Shown: positions 1 to 10,131, counted from the stretch's first letter. The stretch is 64,000 bases of DNA from Bacillus sp. N13C7 (GCF_026790065.1 NZ_JALAMO010000013.1:62001-126000); one strand, 5' to 3'. Notes: generated by a model not told the origin, from the letters alone. Made by a program: numbers and translations.

Positions 1-111
1 GCCCGCAGAACCCGTAAACCCAGTCATATAGCGTACATTTGTGCTGCTTGTAATCAGCATTCCGTCAATCCCCAGCTGACCAAACAGGTTTCGTAATTTC
101 TCTAGCTTCAT
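1..111 (-). CDS. papA: Xaa-Pro peptidase PapA/YqhT, N-terminal fragment
   Basis: Only the first 37 codons lie in the window; the gene continues beyond position 1. The translation starts MKLEKLRNLFGQLGIDGMLI and continues with a TGFTGSAG stretch, typical of the N-terminal creatinase-like domain of M24B aminopeptidases that remove the residue before proline. The ATG follows a GGGGGAGAA ribosome site lying in the last codons of aroQ, and only two bases separate it from the aroQ stop, so the two are co-transcribed. The metal-binding catalytic domain is outside the window, so the call rests on the N-terminus and on gene order. Confidence 0.85.
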   Translation of the reverse strand, partial: MKLEKLRNLFGQLGIDGMLITSSTNVRYMTGFTGSAG

Positions 112-113
112 CT

Positions 114-554
114 TTATTCTCCCCCTTGCTGGCTAATTAAGTAACGGAGCGCAAGCTTGTAGCCTTCAGATCCAAGACCGACAATCTGCCCTTTCGCAAC
201 CGGAGCGATGACCGACTGATGCCTGAATTTTTCTCTGGCATATAAGTTTGATAAATGCACCTCAACCACTGGAAGGCTGATGCTAGAAACAGCATCCCTG
301 ACCGCATAGCTGTAATGGCTCAGGGCGCCAGGGTTCAGAACAATCCCATCGTATTGCTCCTCAGCCTCATGTATCGCATCTATCAAATCACCTTCGTGGT
401 TAGACTGGAAGAAAGTGAGCTGGATATGTAAGGCTTCAGCAAAATGAAACAGATCTGTTTCGATATCAGTCAGTGTCCGGCGGCCGAATACCTCCGGCTC
501 ACGCTTACCCAGCCGATTGACATTTGGGCCGTTCAAAATTAAAAAATGAGGCAC
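114..554 (-). CDS. aroQ: Type II 3-dehydroquinate dehydratase (AroQ/YqhS)
   Basis: The enzyme converts 3-dehydroquinate to 3-dehydroshikimate in the cytoplasmic shikimate pathway. It has 146 residues, the normal length for a small dodecameric type II enzyme. Visible family motifs are LNGPNVNRLG (7-16), FQSNHEGDLID, NPGALSHYSYAVRD and EVHLSN, which carry the substrate-binding Asn, His and Ser residues. The residue that is the catalytic Tyr in most type II enzymes (context REPxxYG) is Phe23 here, although Arg18 before it is kept. B. subtilis relatives also carry a type I enzyme (AroC), so this copy may be auxiliary or altered. It is followed directly by papA. Confidence 0.9.
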   Translation of the reverse strand: MPHFLILNGPNVNRLGKREPEVFGRRTLTDIETDLFHFAEALHIQLTFFQSNHEGDLIDAIHEAEEQYDGIVLNPGALSHYSYAVRDAVSSISLPVVEVHLSNLYAREKFRHQSVIAPVAKGQIVGLGSEGYKLALRYLISQQGGE

Positions 555-641
555 ATGAATCTCTCCTTTTCACGAGGGTTTCTCATGTAAAAAATGTTCA
601 CTTCTCGTGAACATTTTATCATACTGGAAAAGGATAATACA

Positions 642-1175
642 CTATTCTCTATGCGTTCCAAGCGCACGTGCCAGCTTTTCCGAATTCAGCTCATTGTATT
701 CAAATGAAATGGAATAACCGACAAACAGCCCGTAAAGCAAATAGATGCATATGGTCGTAATAATTGTATCTGCTTTCAGCTCGGTCACCGCGCGCACATC
801 AGGAAAGATCGGATTAAAAACAAAAAACACGAGCAGCCAAAGCAGCAAGCCGTATAAAATACCCGGCCACATTGTTTTTAAACGTTTCAATAGAAGAAAA
901 TAAAGAAATGCTGCGCCAATTGAAATAATCCCGATCAAAATGATGCTGATTACGGTTCCAAGTCCATGTTTTTTCCACTCACCGAGCACAAACGGCTGCA
1001 AAATCATATTCGGGCTGACTTCGGAAAAATGAAACAAATACGCAATATAAGCGATAAAACTCCATAATACGCCGCCGCAAAAACCTGTTGCCGCCACCCT
1101 GCCGGCCATCGGAACAGGCGGCCCTTGCTTCTCATTCGATTCTTTATTTTGTTCTGTGTTTTTTTCGCTTGTCAT
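642..1175 (-). CDS. yqhR: Conserved membrane protein YqhR
   Basis: The protein has 177 residues if the second of two adjacent ATG codons is used; that ATG is seven bases from AGGAGG, the better spacing. The first 25 residues are hydrophilic (Glu, Asn and Lys rich) and are followed by about four hydrophobic helices covering most of the chain, so it is an integral membrane protein. It matches the Bacillus YqhR family, whose function is unknown. It is divergent from yqhQ, with 229 bases between the starts. No catalytic motif is visible. Confidence 0.8.
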   Translation of the reverse strand: MTSEKNTEQNKESNEKQGPPVPMAGRVAATGFCGGVLWSFIAYIAYLFHFSEVSPNMILQPFVLGEWKKHGLGTVISIILIGIISIGAAFLYFLLLKRLKTMWPGILYGLLLWLLVFFVFNPIFPDVRAVTELKADTIITTICIYLLYGLFVGYSISFEYNELNSEKLARALGTHRE

Positions 1176-1404
1176 CATGGCACCTCCTGTTAAAAGTGTG
1201 CCCAAAAAATAAAATGTCAATTAAAAAGCTCACACTTTTTGGAAGCTACGAGTAAAATTTGAAAATAACGGGTATAATGCATGTAGAAAAAGCAAGGCTA
1301 TGGCAATTTTTCAGCCTGTCAATCTAGAGGTTTAGCGCTGTTTCCTGTACAATAGAGTGAAAGGAAATGGTTAGCAATCCTAAAGAAATAGGCAGGTTGA
1401 TAAT

Positions 1405-2361
1405 ATGTCAAAACATAAAATTCCGCCCGCTTACGGCGGGCAGGCAGTTGTGGAAGGCGTTATGTTTGGCGGAAAGCATCATTACGTTACGGCCATCAGA
1501 AGGACGGATGGAAGCATTAACTTCTTTAAGCTTCCCCGCAAACACAATCCGAAACTGAACATCGTGAAAAAGATACCGTTTTTACGGGGGATCGCGGCCA
1601 TTATTGAAGCGAGCGCAAACGGCACCAAGCATTTGAATTTTTCAAGCGAACGTTACGGGCTTGATCCGTCTGAAGACGAGACACTTGAGCAGGAAGAGAA
1701 AAAATCCTCCGGGCTGTCTATGTATCTCAGCCTCGCTGTAATCGGCGTCTTATCATTTTTGTTCAGTAAATTCGTATTTACATTGGTTCCTGTTTTCTTA
1801 GCTGAACTGACAAGGCCGATTTTCTCATCAGACATAGCGCAAATCGCGGTTGAAAGCCTGTTTAAGTTGATTTTGCTGCTCGGTTATATTTACTTTTTGT
1901 CCATGACGCCGCTCATTAAAAGAGTGTTTCAATATCATGGAGCCGAACATAAAGTCATAAACTGTTATGAACAGAATTTGCCAATTACAGTGGAGAATGT
2001 TCAAAACCAATCTCGGCTTCATTATCGCTGCGGATCAAGTTTTATTTTATTTACGATCATTGTCGGCATGTTTGTCTATATGCTTGTTCCGACAGATCCG
2101 CTATGGCTGCGTGTTATAGATCGTGTTGCACTGATACCGGTCGTACTCGGCATATCCTTTGAAGTTCTGCAGCTGACGAACAAAGTGCGTGATATTCCCG
2201 GGCTGAAATTTCTTGGGTATCCGGGCCTCTGGCTTCAGCTGTTAACAACAAAGGAGCCTAAGGATGACCAGGTTCAAGTTGCCATCGAAAGCTTTAACGA
2301 GCTTCTCAGACTCGAAGAAATGTCTGGACAAAAGCAGAAGCCTTCTCACAACGTCATCTAA
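1405..2361 (+). CDS. yqhQ: DUF1385 membrane protein YqhQ
   Basis: The 318-residue protein begins with the conserved DUF1385 block GGQAVVEGVMFGG. It then has a charged linker near residues 90-105, two hydrophobic helices, the family signature HGAEHKVINCYE and HYRCGSSF, and two further membrane segments. The Cys and His residues in these signatures hint at metal or redox chemistry, but no activity is established. The start follows AGGTTGATAAT. yqhP begins 41 bases downstream on the same strand, so the two probably form an operon. Confidence 0.85.
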   Translation: MSKHKIPPAYGGQAVVEGVMFGGKHHYVTAIRRTDGSINFFKLPRKHNPKLNIVKKIPFLRGIAAIIEASANGTKHLNFSSERYGLDPSEDETLEQEEKKSSGLSMYLSLAVIGVLSFLFSKFVFTLVPVFLAELTRPIFSSDIAQIAVESLFKLILLLGYIYFLSMTPLIKRVFQYHGAEHKVINCYEQNLPITVENVQNQSRLHYRCGSSFILFTIIVGMFVYMLVPTDPLWLRVIDRVALIPVVLGISFEVLQLTNKVRDIPGLKFLGYPGLWLQLLTTKEPKDDQVQVAIESFNELLRLEEMSGQKQKPSHNVI

Positions 2362-2401
2362 AAATCCGTTGCCCTGCTATTACTTTCGGAGGTGGACAGT
2401 T

Positions 2402-2797
2402 ATGAATCATCGTGTACAACCTATTATTGCTGTATTAATTGCGCTGGGAGCGTTCGGTTTCCTCTATGTGCTGGTAACCAATCCCGGACAAATGGCAAAA
2501 ATGGCGGTTACCGTCATCGTGGCAGGTATCATTATTTATTTTATTGTAAAATATGTAATGAATCGAAATGCGGGCAGCGAAGGAGCGGCCTTCCGAAAAG
2601 CGGCGAAACAGTCGCGGCGCCGGATGAAAGAACAAAAAGCAAAACACCGCGCAGGGCATAAGGGACGTGTCAGCCACCTGCGAAGCGTTCCAAGCGCCAG
2701 CAAGCCTAAGCCGATGATTCTCAAGAAAAAAAGCCAGACTCAGCTGACTGTTATAGAAGGGAAAAAAAATAAAAAGAAAAACAGAGCGCTTTTTTAA
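2402..2797 (+). CDS. yqhP: Small membrane-anchored basic protein YqhP
   Basis: The 131-residue protein starts at the ATG after CGGAGGTGGACAGTT. An in-frame open stretch running further upstream lies in the end of yqhQ and has no better ribosome site. Two hydrophobic helices occupy roughly residues 8-50. The rest is strongly basic, with many Lys and Arg residues, and probably faces the cytoplasm. Function is unknown. The TAA stop overlaps the stop of the convergent gene yqhO, so the two mRNAs are complementary at their 3' ends. Confidence 0.8.
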   Translation: MNHRVQPIIAVLIALGAFGFLYVLVTNPGQMAKMAVTVIVAGIIIYFIVKYVMNRNAGSEGAAFRKAAKQSRRRMKEQKAKHRAGHKGRVSHLRSVPSASKPKPMILKKKSQTQLTVIEGKKNKKKNRALF

Positions 2798-3669
2798 TAG
2801 GTCCACTGTGTTAAAAATTGCTCTGTCCGTTTTTTACCTAGCTCAATCAGGGCTAGTTTTTTTTGTTGTGTTAAATGAAAGTCTGTCGTCATTACGCCGT
2901 CAACCGGCAGAAAAATGATATTTTGTTCATAGCGTGACGCAATATGCCTTGCGTCATGCGCATCCTTCATCGTTTCAAACAGGGCGCCAAACAGTTCGAA
3001 AGCGTTGCGGATATTTTTTTTCGGCCGCTCCCTTTCCCGCGGCGCAAGCGTTACACCGATTACAGGGCGTTTTCTTTCCTTTGAAAACAGCCAGATGGGA
3101 AAATTGCTTAACACTCCTCCGTCAACAACCGTGGCGGTGCCTATGTCCGTTTTTAATTTTATCGGTTCAAAGAAATACGGAATGCTGCAGCTCATTCTTA
3201 CTGCTCTGGCAACCGGAAACATATCAGGATTTAATCCATAACGGACCAGATCGTCCGGCAAAACAATCATGGTGCCGTTTGTCAGATCAGAAGCGATAAG
3301 GCGCAGAGACCCTTTCTGCAAGTCCCCGAAAACCCTTATGCCTTTCGCTCTTAACAGGTCAGCAATCCATTTTTCTATCGTGTCGCCTTTATATAAGCCA
3401 AGACGCCAGTAGATAGACACCCACTGGAGCATTTTTAAGGGGAGAAATGAGTAGCGTTGGTCCAGCAATTTCTCTCCGTCCACTTCTTTAATTAACGCGT
3501 GGATTTCCTTACTGGTGTAACCTGAGGCAATGAAAGCGGCAATAATGGCGCCCGCGCTTGTACCCGCAAGCCGTTTAAAGCGGAAGCCTTTCTCCTCAAG
3601 CGCTTCATAAGCGCCTGCCAAAGCAATGCCTTTTACTCCGCCGCCGGAAAATACACCGTCAATATACAT
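2794..3669 (-). CDS. yqhO: Patatin-like phospholipase family protein YqhO
   Basis: The 291-residue protein has the complete patatin signature: an oxyanion-hole GGGVKG at 9-14, the nucleophile elbow GTSAG with Ser38, and a DGG motif (VVDGGVLSNFP) carrying the catalytic Asp. It should be a serine acyl hydrolase acting on lipids. No signal peptide is present, so it is cytoplasmic or membrane peripheral. The physiological substrate is unknown. It ends convergently with yqhP with a 4-base overlap and no hairpin between them. Confidence 0.85.
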   Translation of the reverse strand: MYIDGVFSGGGVKGIALAGAYEALEEKGFRFKRLAGTSAGAIIAAFIASGYTSKEIHALIKEVDGEKLLDQRYSFLPLKMLQWVSIYWRLGLYKGDTIEKWIADLLRAKGIRVFGDLQKGSLRLIASDLTNGTMIVLPDDLVRYGLNPDMFPVARAVRMSCSIPYFFEPIKLKTDIGTATVVDGGVLSNFPIWLFSKERKRPVIGVTLAPRERERPKKNIRNAFELFGALFETMKDAHDARHIASRYEQNIIFLPVDGVMTTDFHLTQQKKLALIELGKKRTEQFLTQWTY

Positions 3670-3764
3670 CTCAATTCCCCTCCCCCTCCAACCGATCGTT
3701 TATTATCATTTTAAGAAAACACACGAAAAAATAGACCAACGAATGAGGTATAGCACAGCGAATC

Positions 3765-3797
3765 AAAAAAGACGGCCTCCTTTGAGACCGCCTTTTT
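3765..3797 (-). terminator. Terminator after mntR
   Basis: Read on the minus strand, a GC-rich stem GGCGGTCTC / GAGGCCGTC with a four-base loop is followed by a run of T. It starts inside the mntR stop region and looks like an intrinsic terminator. Confidence 0.8.
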
Positions 3798-4224
3798 ACT
3801 GATTATGATGTTCTGTTTTCTTTTGGATTGATTTCAGATCTTTTTTACGAGCATCATCTTCTTCAAAATATTGAACAAGATCTCCGATGCGATCAATGCT
3901 GTTCCAGCTTAAATGATGTTCAATTCCTTCGACATCATTATATATTTTCTCTTCATCAACACCAATGATTCTTAAAAACTGCTCAAGCAATTCATGTCTG
4001 TATACCAGCCGTTTGCCTATTTTTTTCCCTTTAGACGTTAACACGAGACCGCGATATTTTTCATAAATTAAATATTCGTCTTTATCTAGTTTTTGAACCA
4101 TTTTCGTTACAGAGGAGGGATGGACTGCCAATGCTTCCGCGATATCGGAAACCCGTGCATATCCTTTTTCTTCAATCAGCATATAAATCTGTTCAATATA
4201 ATCTTCCATACTTGGTGTTGTCAT
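3796..4224 (-). CDS. mntR: Manganese-responsive transcription repressor MntR
   Basis: A 142-residue DtxR-family regulator. The N-terminal winged helix (residues 1-70) contains [20 protein letters not shown] as recognition region. The known MntR metal ligands are all present: Asp8, Glu11, His77, Glu99, Glu102 and His103. With Mn(II) bound it represses manganese uptake genes; none of those lie in this window. The start is the ATG after GGGAGGGTTTCG; an upstream in-frame extension of 13 codons lacks such a site. It stands alone with its own terminator. Confidence 0.95.
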   Translation of the reverse strand: MTTPSMEDYIEQIYMLIEEKGYARVSDIAEALAVHPSSVTKMVQKLDKDEYLIYEKYRGLVLTSKGKKIGKRLVYRHELLEQFLRIIGVDEEKIYNDVEGIEHHLSWNSIDRIGDLVQYFEEDDARKKDLKSIQKKTEHHNQ

Positions 4225-4323
4225 CGAAACCCTCCCAAAAAGCACCTTAACTTTATAAACCATTACAAGTTTACACTAATGAACTTGAAAAAACAAGGAT
4301 GCTCCGCGGGCCAAAAGCCCTTT

Positions 4324-5160
4324 TTACCGCTTATAATTCCATTCATCTGAAGCGTATTTTGTTTCCGCCAAATGATGAACAAAATCAAGCTCTTCTTGAG
4401 ATAGTTCGTACGGCTCCAAATGAATGTTAAGGCCTGTTTCAAATCCTTCTTTAAAGGCTTTACGGGCCTCATCCATCGTCACCCGCTTTTCTGTGAGTTC
4501 ATTAATGGCAACCGCTTTATTTTTGAAATTGCGCTGCATCCGCTCTCTCACTCTTTCACTCGGATACAAAAACAGATCGAATAGCTTGTCCTCATCCAAA
4601 TCAAGCAGTATAGAGCCGTGCTGAAGAATCACGCCTTTTTGCCGTGTTTGTGCGCTTCCCGCCACCTTGCGTCCCTCGACCACCAGCTCATACCAGGACG
4701 GCGCGTCAAAACAAACCGATGACCGCGGATTTTTCAAGCTTTCTTTTTCTTTTTCGGTTCTCGGGATGGCAAAGTAAGCGTCCAGACCGAGATTTCTGAA
4801 GCCTTGGAGTATGCCTTCTGAAATGACCCGGTATGCCTCAGTAACAGTCGCCGGCATTTCGGGATGCTCTTCCGAAACAATTACGCTATATGTCAATTCC
4901 TGATCGTGCAGAACGCCTCTCCCGCCGGTCGGGCGTCTTACAAATCCGAGATTATACTTATGTACTGCTTCAAAATTGATTTCCTTTTTAATATTTTGAA
5001 AATACCCTACAGAAAGAGTCGCCGGATTCCAGCCGTAAAAACGGATAACCGGGGGAATCTTCTTTTCGCTGTGCCAATATAAAAGCGCTTCATCAAGCGC
5101 CATATTAAATGCAGGGCTTGCATTGCCTGAGTCTATAAACCGCCAAGTTTCTTTTTCCAT
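4324..5160 (-). CDS. lipM: Octanoyl-[ACP]:GcvH octanoyltransferase LipM
   Basis: A 278-residue member of the biotin/lipoate protein ligase fold. LipM moves octanoate from acyl carrier protein to GcvH as the first step of lipoate synthesis. The nucleophile Cys150 is present in SSVCFDAPS, as are the [18 protein letters not shown] block (75-92) and the [19 protein letters not shown] lysine region. The gene lies near the glycine cleavage operon, whose H protein is the LipM substrate, though gcvH itself is not in the window. Confidence 0.93.
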   Translation of the reverse strand: MEKETWRFIDSGNASPAFNMALDEALLYWHSEKKIPPVIRFYGWNPATLSVGYFQNIKKEINFEAVHKYNLGFVRRPTGGRGVLHDQELTYSVIVSEEHPEMPATVTEAYRVISEGILQGFRNLGLDAYFAIPRTEKEKESLKNPRSSVCFDAPSWYELVVEGRKVAGSAQTRQKGVILQHGSILLDLDEDKLFDLFLYPSERVRERMQRNFKNKAVAINELTEKRVTMDEARKAFKEGFETGLNIHLEPYELSQEELDFVHHLAETKYASDEWNYKR

Positions 5161-5350
5161 TTTAAGACCTTCCTTACCGTTTTAATAGAATTAGTTTATC
5201 AAACTGCCGGGAAAATGAAAAATATTTTCGTTTCATTATAGATGACAATCACGCCCGGCTTTACTATAATAGTACTTGTCGAAAACGGCTCTATGGCCTT
5301 GTTTTATGAGGCAAGGCTTTGATTTTATACGCTAAAGGAGTAGAATTGCA

Positions 5351-5731
5351 TTGTCTAATATGATCGTTTTGATTATTTTTGCTGCGTTTATCGTTTATAT
5401 GATTGCTTCATATATCTATCAGCAGCGAATTATGAAAACACTTACGGAAGAAGAATTCCGCGCGGGTTACCGAAAAGCGCAGCTTATTGACGTTCGTGAA
5501 CCGAATGAGTTTGAGGGCGGACATATTTTAGGCGCCCGCAATATCCCGCTTTCTCAGCTGAAACAGAGAAAAAATGAAATTCGCCCGGACAAGCCTGTCT
5601 ATCTGTACTGCCAAAACAGTGTGCGCAGCGGACGCGCGGCACAAACCCTGCGCAAAAACGGCTGCACTGAGATTTACAACCTAAAAGGCGGCTTTAAAAA
5701 GTGGGGCGGAAAGATTAAAGCAAAGAAATAA
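5351..5731 (+). CDS. yqhL: Membrane-anchored rhodanese-like protein YqhL
   Basis: The 126-residue protein has one N-terminal membrane helix (about 4-23) followed by a single rhodanese domain with LIDVREPNEFEGGHI and the active-site loop YCQNSVRSGRA, whose Cys87 is the predicted persulfide carrier. The likely start is TTG, ten bases after AAGGAG; an ATG three codons later is the alternative. It probably handles sulfane sulfur at the inner face of the membrane. It converges on gcvPB, with a palindromic terminator between. Confidence 0.88.
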   Translation: MSNMIVLIIFAAFIVYMIASYIYQQRIMKTLTEEEFRAGYRKAQLIDVREPNEFEGGHILGARNIPLSQLKQRKNEIRPDKPVYLYCQNSVRSGRAAQTLRKNGCTEIYNLKGGFKKWGGKIKAKK

Positions 5732-5733
5732 AG

Positions 5734-5761
5734 AAACAGCTGTCTGTACAGACAGCTGTTT
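5734..5761. terminator. Bidirectional terminator between yqhL and gcvPB
   Basis: A perfect 28-base palindrome (aaacagctgtctgt and its complement) flanked by A-rich and T-rich runs serves both converging transcription units. Confidence 0.85.
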
Positions 5762-5765
5762 TTAT

Positions 5766-7232
5766 TTATTTCTCTTCCGCCTCGTATCTGAGCACCGGGT
5801 GTCTCGCCGCTTTTGTTTCATCCATTCTTTTTACAATGGTCGTATGCGGCGCCTCCTGGACGAGCTCCGGAGTCTCCTCCGCTTCTCTCGCAATTTGAAT
5901 CATAGCGTCGATAAACGCGTCAAGTGTTTCTTTTGATTCTGTCTCTGTCGGTTCGATCATGATGCATTCTTCAACATTAAGCGGGAAATAAATTGTAGGC
6001 GGATGATAGCCGAAATCGAGCAGCCGTTTTGCAATATCAAGCGTACGCACTCCCAGCTTTTTCTGCCGCTTCCCTGACAATACAAACTCATGCTTGCAAT
6101 GACGGTCAAACGGAAGATCGTAATAAGGCGCGAGCTTTCTCATCATATAGTTGGCATTTAACACTGCGTTCTCAGTAACAGCCTTTAACCCGTCAGGCCC
6201 CATGGAGCGGATATACGTATACGCTCTGACATTGATGCCGAAATTGCCGTAATACGGCTTCACGCGGCCGATTGCATGAGGACGGTCATAATCAAACGTA
6301 AAGCGCCCTTCTTTTTTGATTAAAACAGGTTTTGGCAAATAAGGAATCAGCTCTTTCTTTACACCCACAGGTCCTGAGCCGGGGCCTCCGCCGCCATGTG
6401 GCCCTGTGAATGTTTTATGCAGGTTGAGGTGCACTACGTCAAAACCCATATCTCCCGGTCTCGCCTTGCTCAAAACCGCATTTAAATTAGCGCCGTCATA
6501 GTACAGTTTTCCTCCCGCTTGGTGAACAATTTCCGCCATTTCAGTGATCTGTTCCTCAAACAAGCCAAGCGTGTTTGGATTCGTCAGCATAAGAGCCGCA
6601 GTTTCTTCATCCACTGCTCTTTTTAAATCCTCCAGATCAACAAGCCCGTTTTCATTCGATTTGACCGTTACTGTTTCAAAGCCTGCTACGGTCGCTGAAG
6701 CAGGGTTCGTCCCGTGCGCGGAATCAGGTACGATGACCTTCGTCCGTTTGACATCCCCGCGCGCTTCATGATACGCGCGGATCATCATCAGCCCCGTCCA
6801 CTCGCCATGCGCCCCGGCAGCGGGCTGAAGCGTGACTTCATCCATTCCTGTAATTTCCTCAAGGTGCTCGCTTAAATCATATAAAAGCTCTAAAGCGCCC
6901 TGCACCGTGTCCTCATCCTGAAGAGGATGAATCGCAGCAAAACCGGGAATTCGCGCGATTTTTTCATTTATTTTCGGATTGTATTTCATTGTGCAGGAAC
7001 CGAGCGGGTAAAAACCGGAATCCACCCCGTGGTTACGTTTGGACAGCGCTGTATAATGGCGCATGATATCCAGCTCTGACACCTCCGGCAGCTCTGCGTC
7101 CTCATCACGAATATAGGTGTCTGGCAATAGCTCCTCCAATTCGATTTCCGGTACATCGAGCTCCGGCAGACTATAGCCGATACGGCCTTCTCTGGAAAGC
7201 TCAAAAATAAGTGCCTGATCCTGATTACTCAT
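5766..7232 (-). CDS. gcvPB: Glycine decarboxylase P-protein subunit 2
   Basis: The 488-residue C-terminal half of the split P-protein. It carries the pyridoxal phosphate lysine motif [14 protein letters not shown] and decarboxylates glycine together with GcvPA, passing the aminomethyl group to lipoylated GcvH. The ATG used follows a GGGGGAT site and overlaps the end of gcvPA by 8 bases, consistent with translational coupling; a longer in-frame start inside gcvPA has no ribosome site. It is the last gene of gcvT-gcvPA-gcvPB. Confidence 0.95.
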   Translation of the reverse strand: MSNQDQALIFELSREGRIGYSLPELDVPEIELEELLPDTYIRDEDAELPEVSELDIMRHYTALSKRNHGVDSGFYPLGSCTMKYNPKINEKIARIPGFAAIHPLQDEDTVQGALELLYDLSEHLEEITGMDEVTLQPAAGAHGEWTGLMMIRAYHEARGDVKRTKVIVPDSAHGTNPASATVAGFETVTVKSNENGLVDLEDLKRAVDEETAALMLTNPNTLGLFEEQITEMAEIVHQAGGKLYYDGANLNAVLSKARPGDMGFDVVHLNLHKTFTGPHGGGGPGSGPVGVKKELIPYLPKPVLIKKEGRFTFDYDRPHAIGRVKPYYGNFGINVRAYTYIRSMGPDGLKAVTENAVLNANYMMRKLAPYYDLPFDRHCKHEFVLSGKRQKKLGVRTLDIAKRLLDFGYHPPTIYFPLNVEECIMIEPTETESKETLDAFIDAMIQIAREAEETPELVQEAPHTTIVKRMDETKAARHPVLRYEAEEK

Positions 7233-8571
7233 GGCGATCCCCCAATTCCTGAATGAGTGCGTCAATTTCTTCTTTTGTTCTCAGCTCCGTTACCGCAATC
7301 AACATATGACAGTCCAGCTCCGAATACGTCAGCCCAAGATCATATCCGCCGATGATGCCTTTTGCCAACAGACGCTGGTTCACTGCTTTCACCGGCTCAT
7401 CCAGTTTGATGACAAATTCATTAAACATCGGCCCGTCAAACATGACGGTGAGGCCGGCTTTTTTTGCTTCTTGCTTGGCATAGCTGGCTTTTAGGAGATT
7501 TTGGCGGGCGATTGCTTTTACGCCGTTTTTTCCGAGCGCTGTCATGGCGACAGAAGCTGCCAATGCATTTAAAGCCTGGTTCGAGCATATATTTGATGTC
7601 GCTTTATCTCTCCGGATATGCTGTTCCCTGGCTTGCAAAGTAAGCACAAAGCCTCTTTTGCCGTTTTCGTCTTCCGTTTGCCCGACGAGACGGCCCGGCA
7701 CTTTTCTCATTAATTTTTTGTTGACTGCAAAAAAGCCGCAGTGCGGGCCGCCGTATGCGGAAGGAATGCCGAAAGGCTGCGCATCACCGACGACGATATC
7801 AGCATGAAACTTGCCCGGCGGAGTGAGAAGGCCTAGTGCAAGAGGGTTAGCTGACACAATAAACATGGATTTTCCTTGATGAGCGATAGGCTCAAGCTCC
7901 TTTAACGGCTCAACCCGGCCAAAAAAATTAGGGTACTGAACGATCACTGCAGCCGTGTCCTCGCAAACGGTTTGGCGCAAAGCATCAATATCAGTAACGC
8001 CATCTTTAGCGGGGACTTCAACGACCTCAATATACTGACCTTTTGCGTACGTTTTCAGCACTTCTCTCGATTCAGGATGCACGGTTTTTGACACAACGAT
8101 TTTTTTCTTTTTCGTGTGTCCGGAAGCAAGCATGGCCGCTTCCGCCAAGGCTGTTCCGCCATCATACATAGAGGAGTTGGCGATATCCATTCCTGTCAGC
8201 TCACAGATCATCGTTTGGAATTCGAAAATGGCCTGAAGCTCCCCTTGTGAAATTTCCGGCTGATACGGTGTATAAGCCGTATAAAACTCAGAGCGTGAAA
8301 TGACATGATCCACAATGACAGGCTGATAGTGGTCATATACACCCGCTCCCAGGAAAGACGCATGTTGTACAGTATCACAATTTTTAGAAGCCAGCTTCGT
8401 CAATTCTCTTGTTAATTCGGTTTCTGATTTCGCTTTTTTGATTTGATACTCTTTTTGATATCTGACGTTTTCCGGTATATCAGCAAATAATTCCTCAATG
8501 CTGTTTACGCCGATAGCAGCAAGCATCTCCTGTTTATCATTTTCTGTTGCGGGCAAATAACGGTGCTTCAT
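7225..8571 (-). CDS. gcvPA: Glycine decarboxylase P-protein subunit 1
   Basis: The 448-residue N-terminal-type subunit of the two-subunit P-protein. It has the family opening [14 protein letters not shown] and the [20 protein letters not shown] block that shapes the active site at the GcvPA-GcvPB interface. It keeps the transaminase fold but not the cofactor lysine motif, which is in GcvPB. It sits 29 bases after gcvT in a riboswitch-controlled operon. Confidence 0.95.
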   Translation of the reverse strand: MKHRYLPATENDKQEMLAAIGVNSIEELFADIPENVRYQKEYQIKKAKSETELTRELTKLASKNCDTVQHASFLGAGVYDHYQPVIVDHVISRSEFYTAYTPYQPEISQGELQAIFEFQTMICELTGMDIANSSMYDGGTALAEAAMLASGHTKKKKIVVSKTVHPESREVLKTYAKGQYIEVVEVPAKDGVTDIDALRQTVCEDTAAVIVQYPNFFGRVEPLKELEPIAHQGKSMFIVSANPLALGLLTPPGKFHADIVVGDAQPFGIPSAYGGPHCGFFAVNKKLMRKVPGRLVGQTEDENGKRGFVLTLQAREQHIRRDKATSNICSNQALNALAASVAMTALGKNGVKAIARQNLLKASYAKQEAKKAGLTVMFDGPMFNEFVIKLDEPVKAVNQRLLAKGIIGGYDLGLTYSELDCHMLIAVTELRTKEEIDALIQELGDRHE

Positions 8572-8600
8572 GTGTTGACTCCTCTCCCCAAGAAAAAATA

Positions 8601-9689
8601 TTAGCGTTTATAAAACGGTGTTTTGACTACCTTTGCTTTCACTAATTTTTTGCGAATCTCCACGTCTACTACAGTCCCGATTTCACTCGCTTCCGCAGCA
8701 ACAAGAGCAAGGCCGACATTTTTCCCTAAAGTCGGTGACTGCGTGCCGGTTGTCACCTTTCCGACAGACTTGCCATTATGGAACACTTCATATCCGTGCC
8801 GCGGTATCCCTTTTTCGATCATTTCGAGACCGATAAGCTTTCGCTTCGCTCCATTTTCTTTCTGTTCACTCAATACAGACTTCCCGAAAAAGTCAGACTC
8901 CTTTTTGTGCTTTACGGCAAAGCCTATACCTGCTTCTATCGGCGTGATTTCACGAGTCAGCTCCTGGCCATAAAGCGGGAGCTTCGCTTCAAACCGGAGT
9001 GTATCACGGGCGCCGAGACCGCATGGAACCAGTCCGTGTTCCTCACCCACATCAATCACTTGTTTCCACAAATACACGGCATCATGAGCACGGCAGTAAA
9101 TTTCAAACCCATCCTCTCCCGTATAGCCGGTGCGCGAAATAAGTGATTTGCAGCCGCTGATATCTGCTTCATCGATAAATGTAAACGGCTTTAATGAAGA
9201 TAAATCTGCAGACGTCAGCATTTTTAAAATCGTTTCTGCTCTCGGCCCCTGTACAGCCAAGAGGGCAATTTGATCTGACTGATTGTCAATCTGTACGTCA
9301 CCTGTTACATGCTCTTTCATCCACTCCAGGTCTTTGTCTATATTAGAAGCATTTATGACAAGCAGATAGCGATTCTCTCCTTTTTGATAGACAAGCAAAT
9401 CATCGACGGTTCCGCCATCCGGATAGCACATCGCCGTATACAGCGCACGGCCTGGCGTTAACGCGGAAATATCATTTGTCATCAGCCTTTGCAAAAAAGG
9501 CAGGCTGTCGTTCCCTGACACTTCGATCTCTCCCATATGAGATACATCAAACAGTCCAGCTGCAGTTCGGACAGCCTCGTGTTCCTTTTTTATAGAAGAG
9601 AATTGGACAGGAAGCTCCCAGCCTCCAAAATCAATGGTTTTTCCTCCATATTTCTTATACAGTTCAAATAACGGCGTTCTTTTCAGCAT
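8601..9689 (-). CDS. gcvT: Aminomethyltransferase (glycine cleavage T protein)
   Basis: The 362-residue T protein transfers the methylene group from aminomethyl-GcvH to tetrahydrofolate and releases ammonia. Motifs include the N-terminal [33 protein letters not shown], and [11 protein letters not shown]. The start is the ATG after GGGAGGAATTTG. A much longer in-frame reading upstream runs through the riboswitch and terminator and is not credible. It is the first gene of the gcv operon; gcvH is elsewhere. Confidence 0.96.
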   Translation of the reverse strand: MLKRTPLFELYKKYGGKTIDFGGWELPVQFSSIKKEHEAVRTAAGLFDVSHMGEIEVSGNDSLPFLQRLMTNDISALTPGRALYTAMCYPDGGTVDDLLVYQKGENRYLLVINASNIDKDLEWMKEHVTGDVQIDNQSDQIALLAVQGPRAETILKMLTSADLSSLKPFTFIDEADISGCKSLISRTGYTGEDGFEIYCRAHDAVYLWKQVIDVGEEHGLVPCGLGARDTLRFEAKLPLYGQELTREITPIEAGIGFAVKHKKESDFFGKSVLSEQKENGAKRKLIGLEMIEKGIPRHGYEVFHNGKSVGKVTTGTQSPTLGKNVGLALVAAEASEIGTVVDVEIRKKLVKAKVVKTPFYKR

Positions 9690-9737
9690 CAAATTCCTCC
9701 CTTTTTTCAACGGCGCGGCTAAAAAAACATACAAAAA

Positions 9738-9969
9738 AGGACAGAGAAACGCCTCATGTAAAATGAAGGTTCTCTGTCCTGGCACCTGAAAGTTTACTTT
9801 GCATACGCAAAGACGTCCCCTTTGGTGGCTTGCGCAACCGCGCAAACACTCTCCAGAGTTGCGTCGAGCAAGAGTTCTTTTGCCTGAGAGATTCACTCCG
9901 CAGTTTGCTCCTTCGGCGCCTGTATCCCGAGGTTCTCGGTCAGGTCTCTCCCCTTGCTGTCATTCGCTC
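9738..9969 (-). ncRNA. Tandem glycine riboswitch with expression-platform terminator
   Basis: On the minus strand, upstream of gcvT, two glycine aptamers occupy about 9969 to 9781, recognised by GGGGAGAGACCTGACCG, the GAGTGAATCTCTCAGGC joining region and AACTCTGGAGAGTGTTTG of the second copy. They are followed by a strong terminator (9780-9738): arms AGGACAGAGAA and TTCTCTGTCCT, then six T. The known mechanism is that glycine binding prevents termination and turns on glycine degradation. This explains most of the 440-base gap between gcvT and yqhH; the gcvT promoter and the divergent yqhH promoter should lie between about 9970 and 10100. Confidence 0.95.
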
Positions 9970-10131
9970 ATATTTTCATGCTGTTATGGACATACTATAG
10001 CAATATCTTACATCAAATACATATTCATATCCTACCATCATCACTATATGCTGGGCAACAGCAATTTGGGCAGATTTTTCTTATATTGTTCATTTTAAGA
10101 ATCGAAGAATAAGAAAGGCGGTTTCAAAGCT

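Noticed and set aside
9690..9896. N-terminal extension of gcvT
   Set aside because: The extension runs through the glycine riboswitch and terminator; the internal ATG after GGGAGG is the real start.
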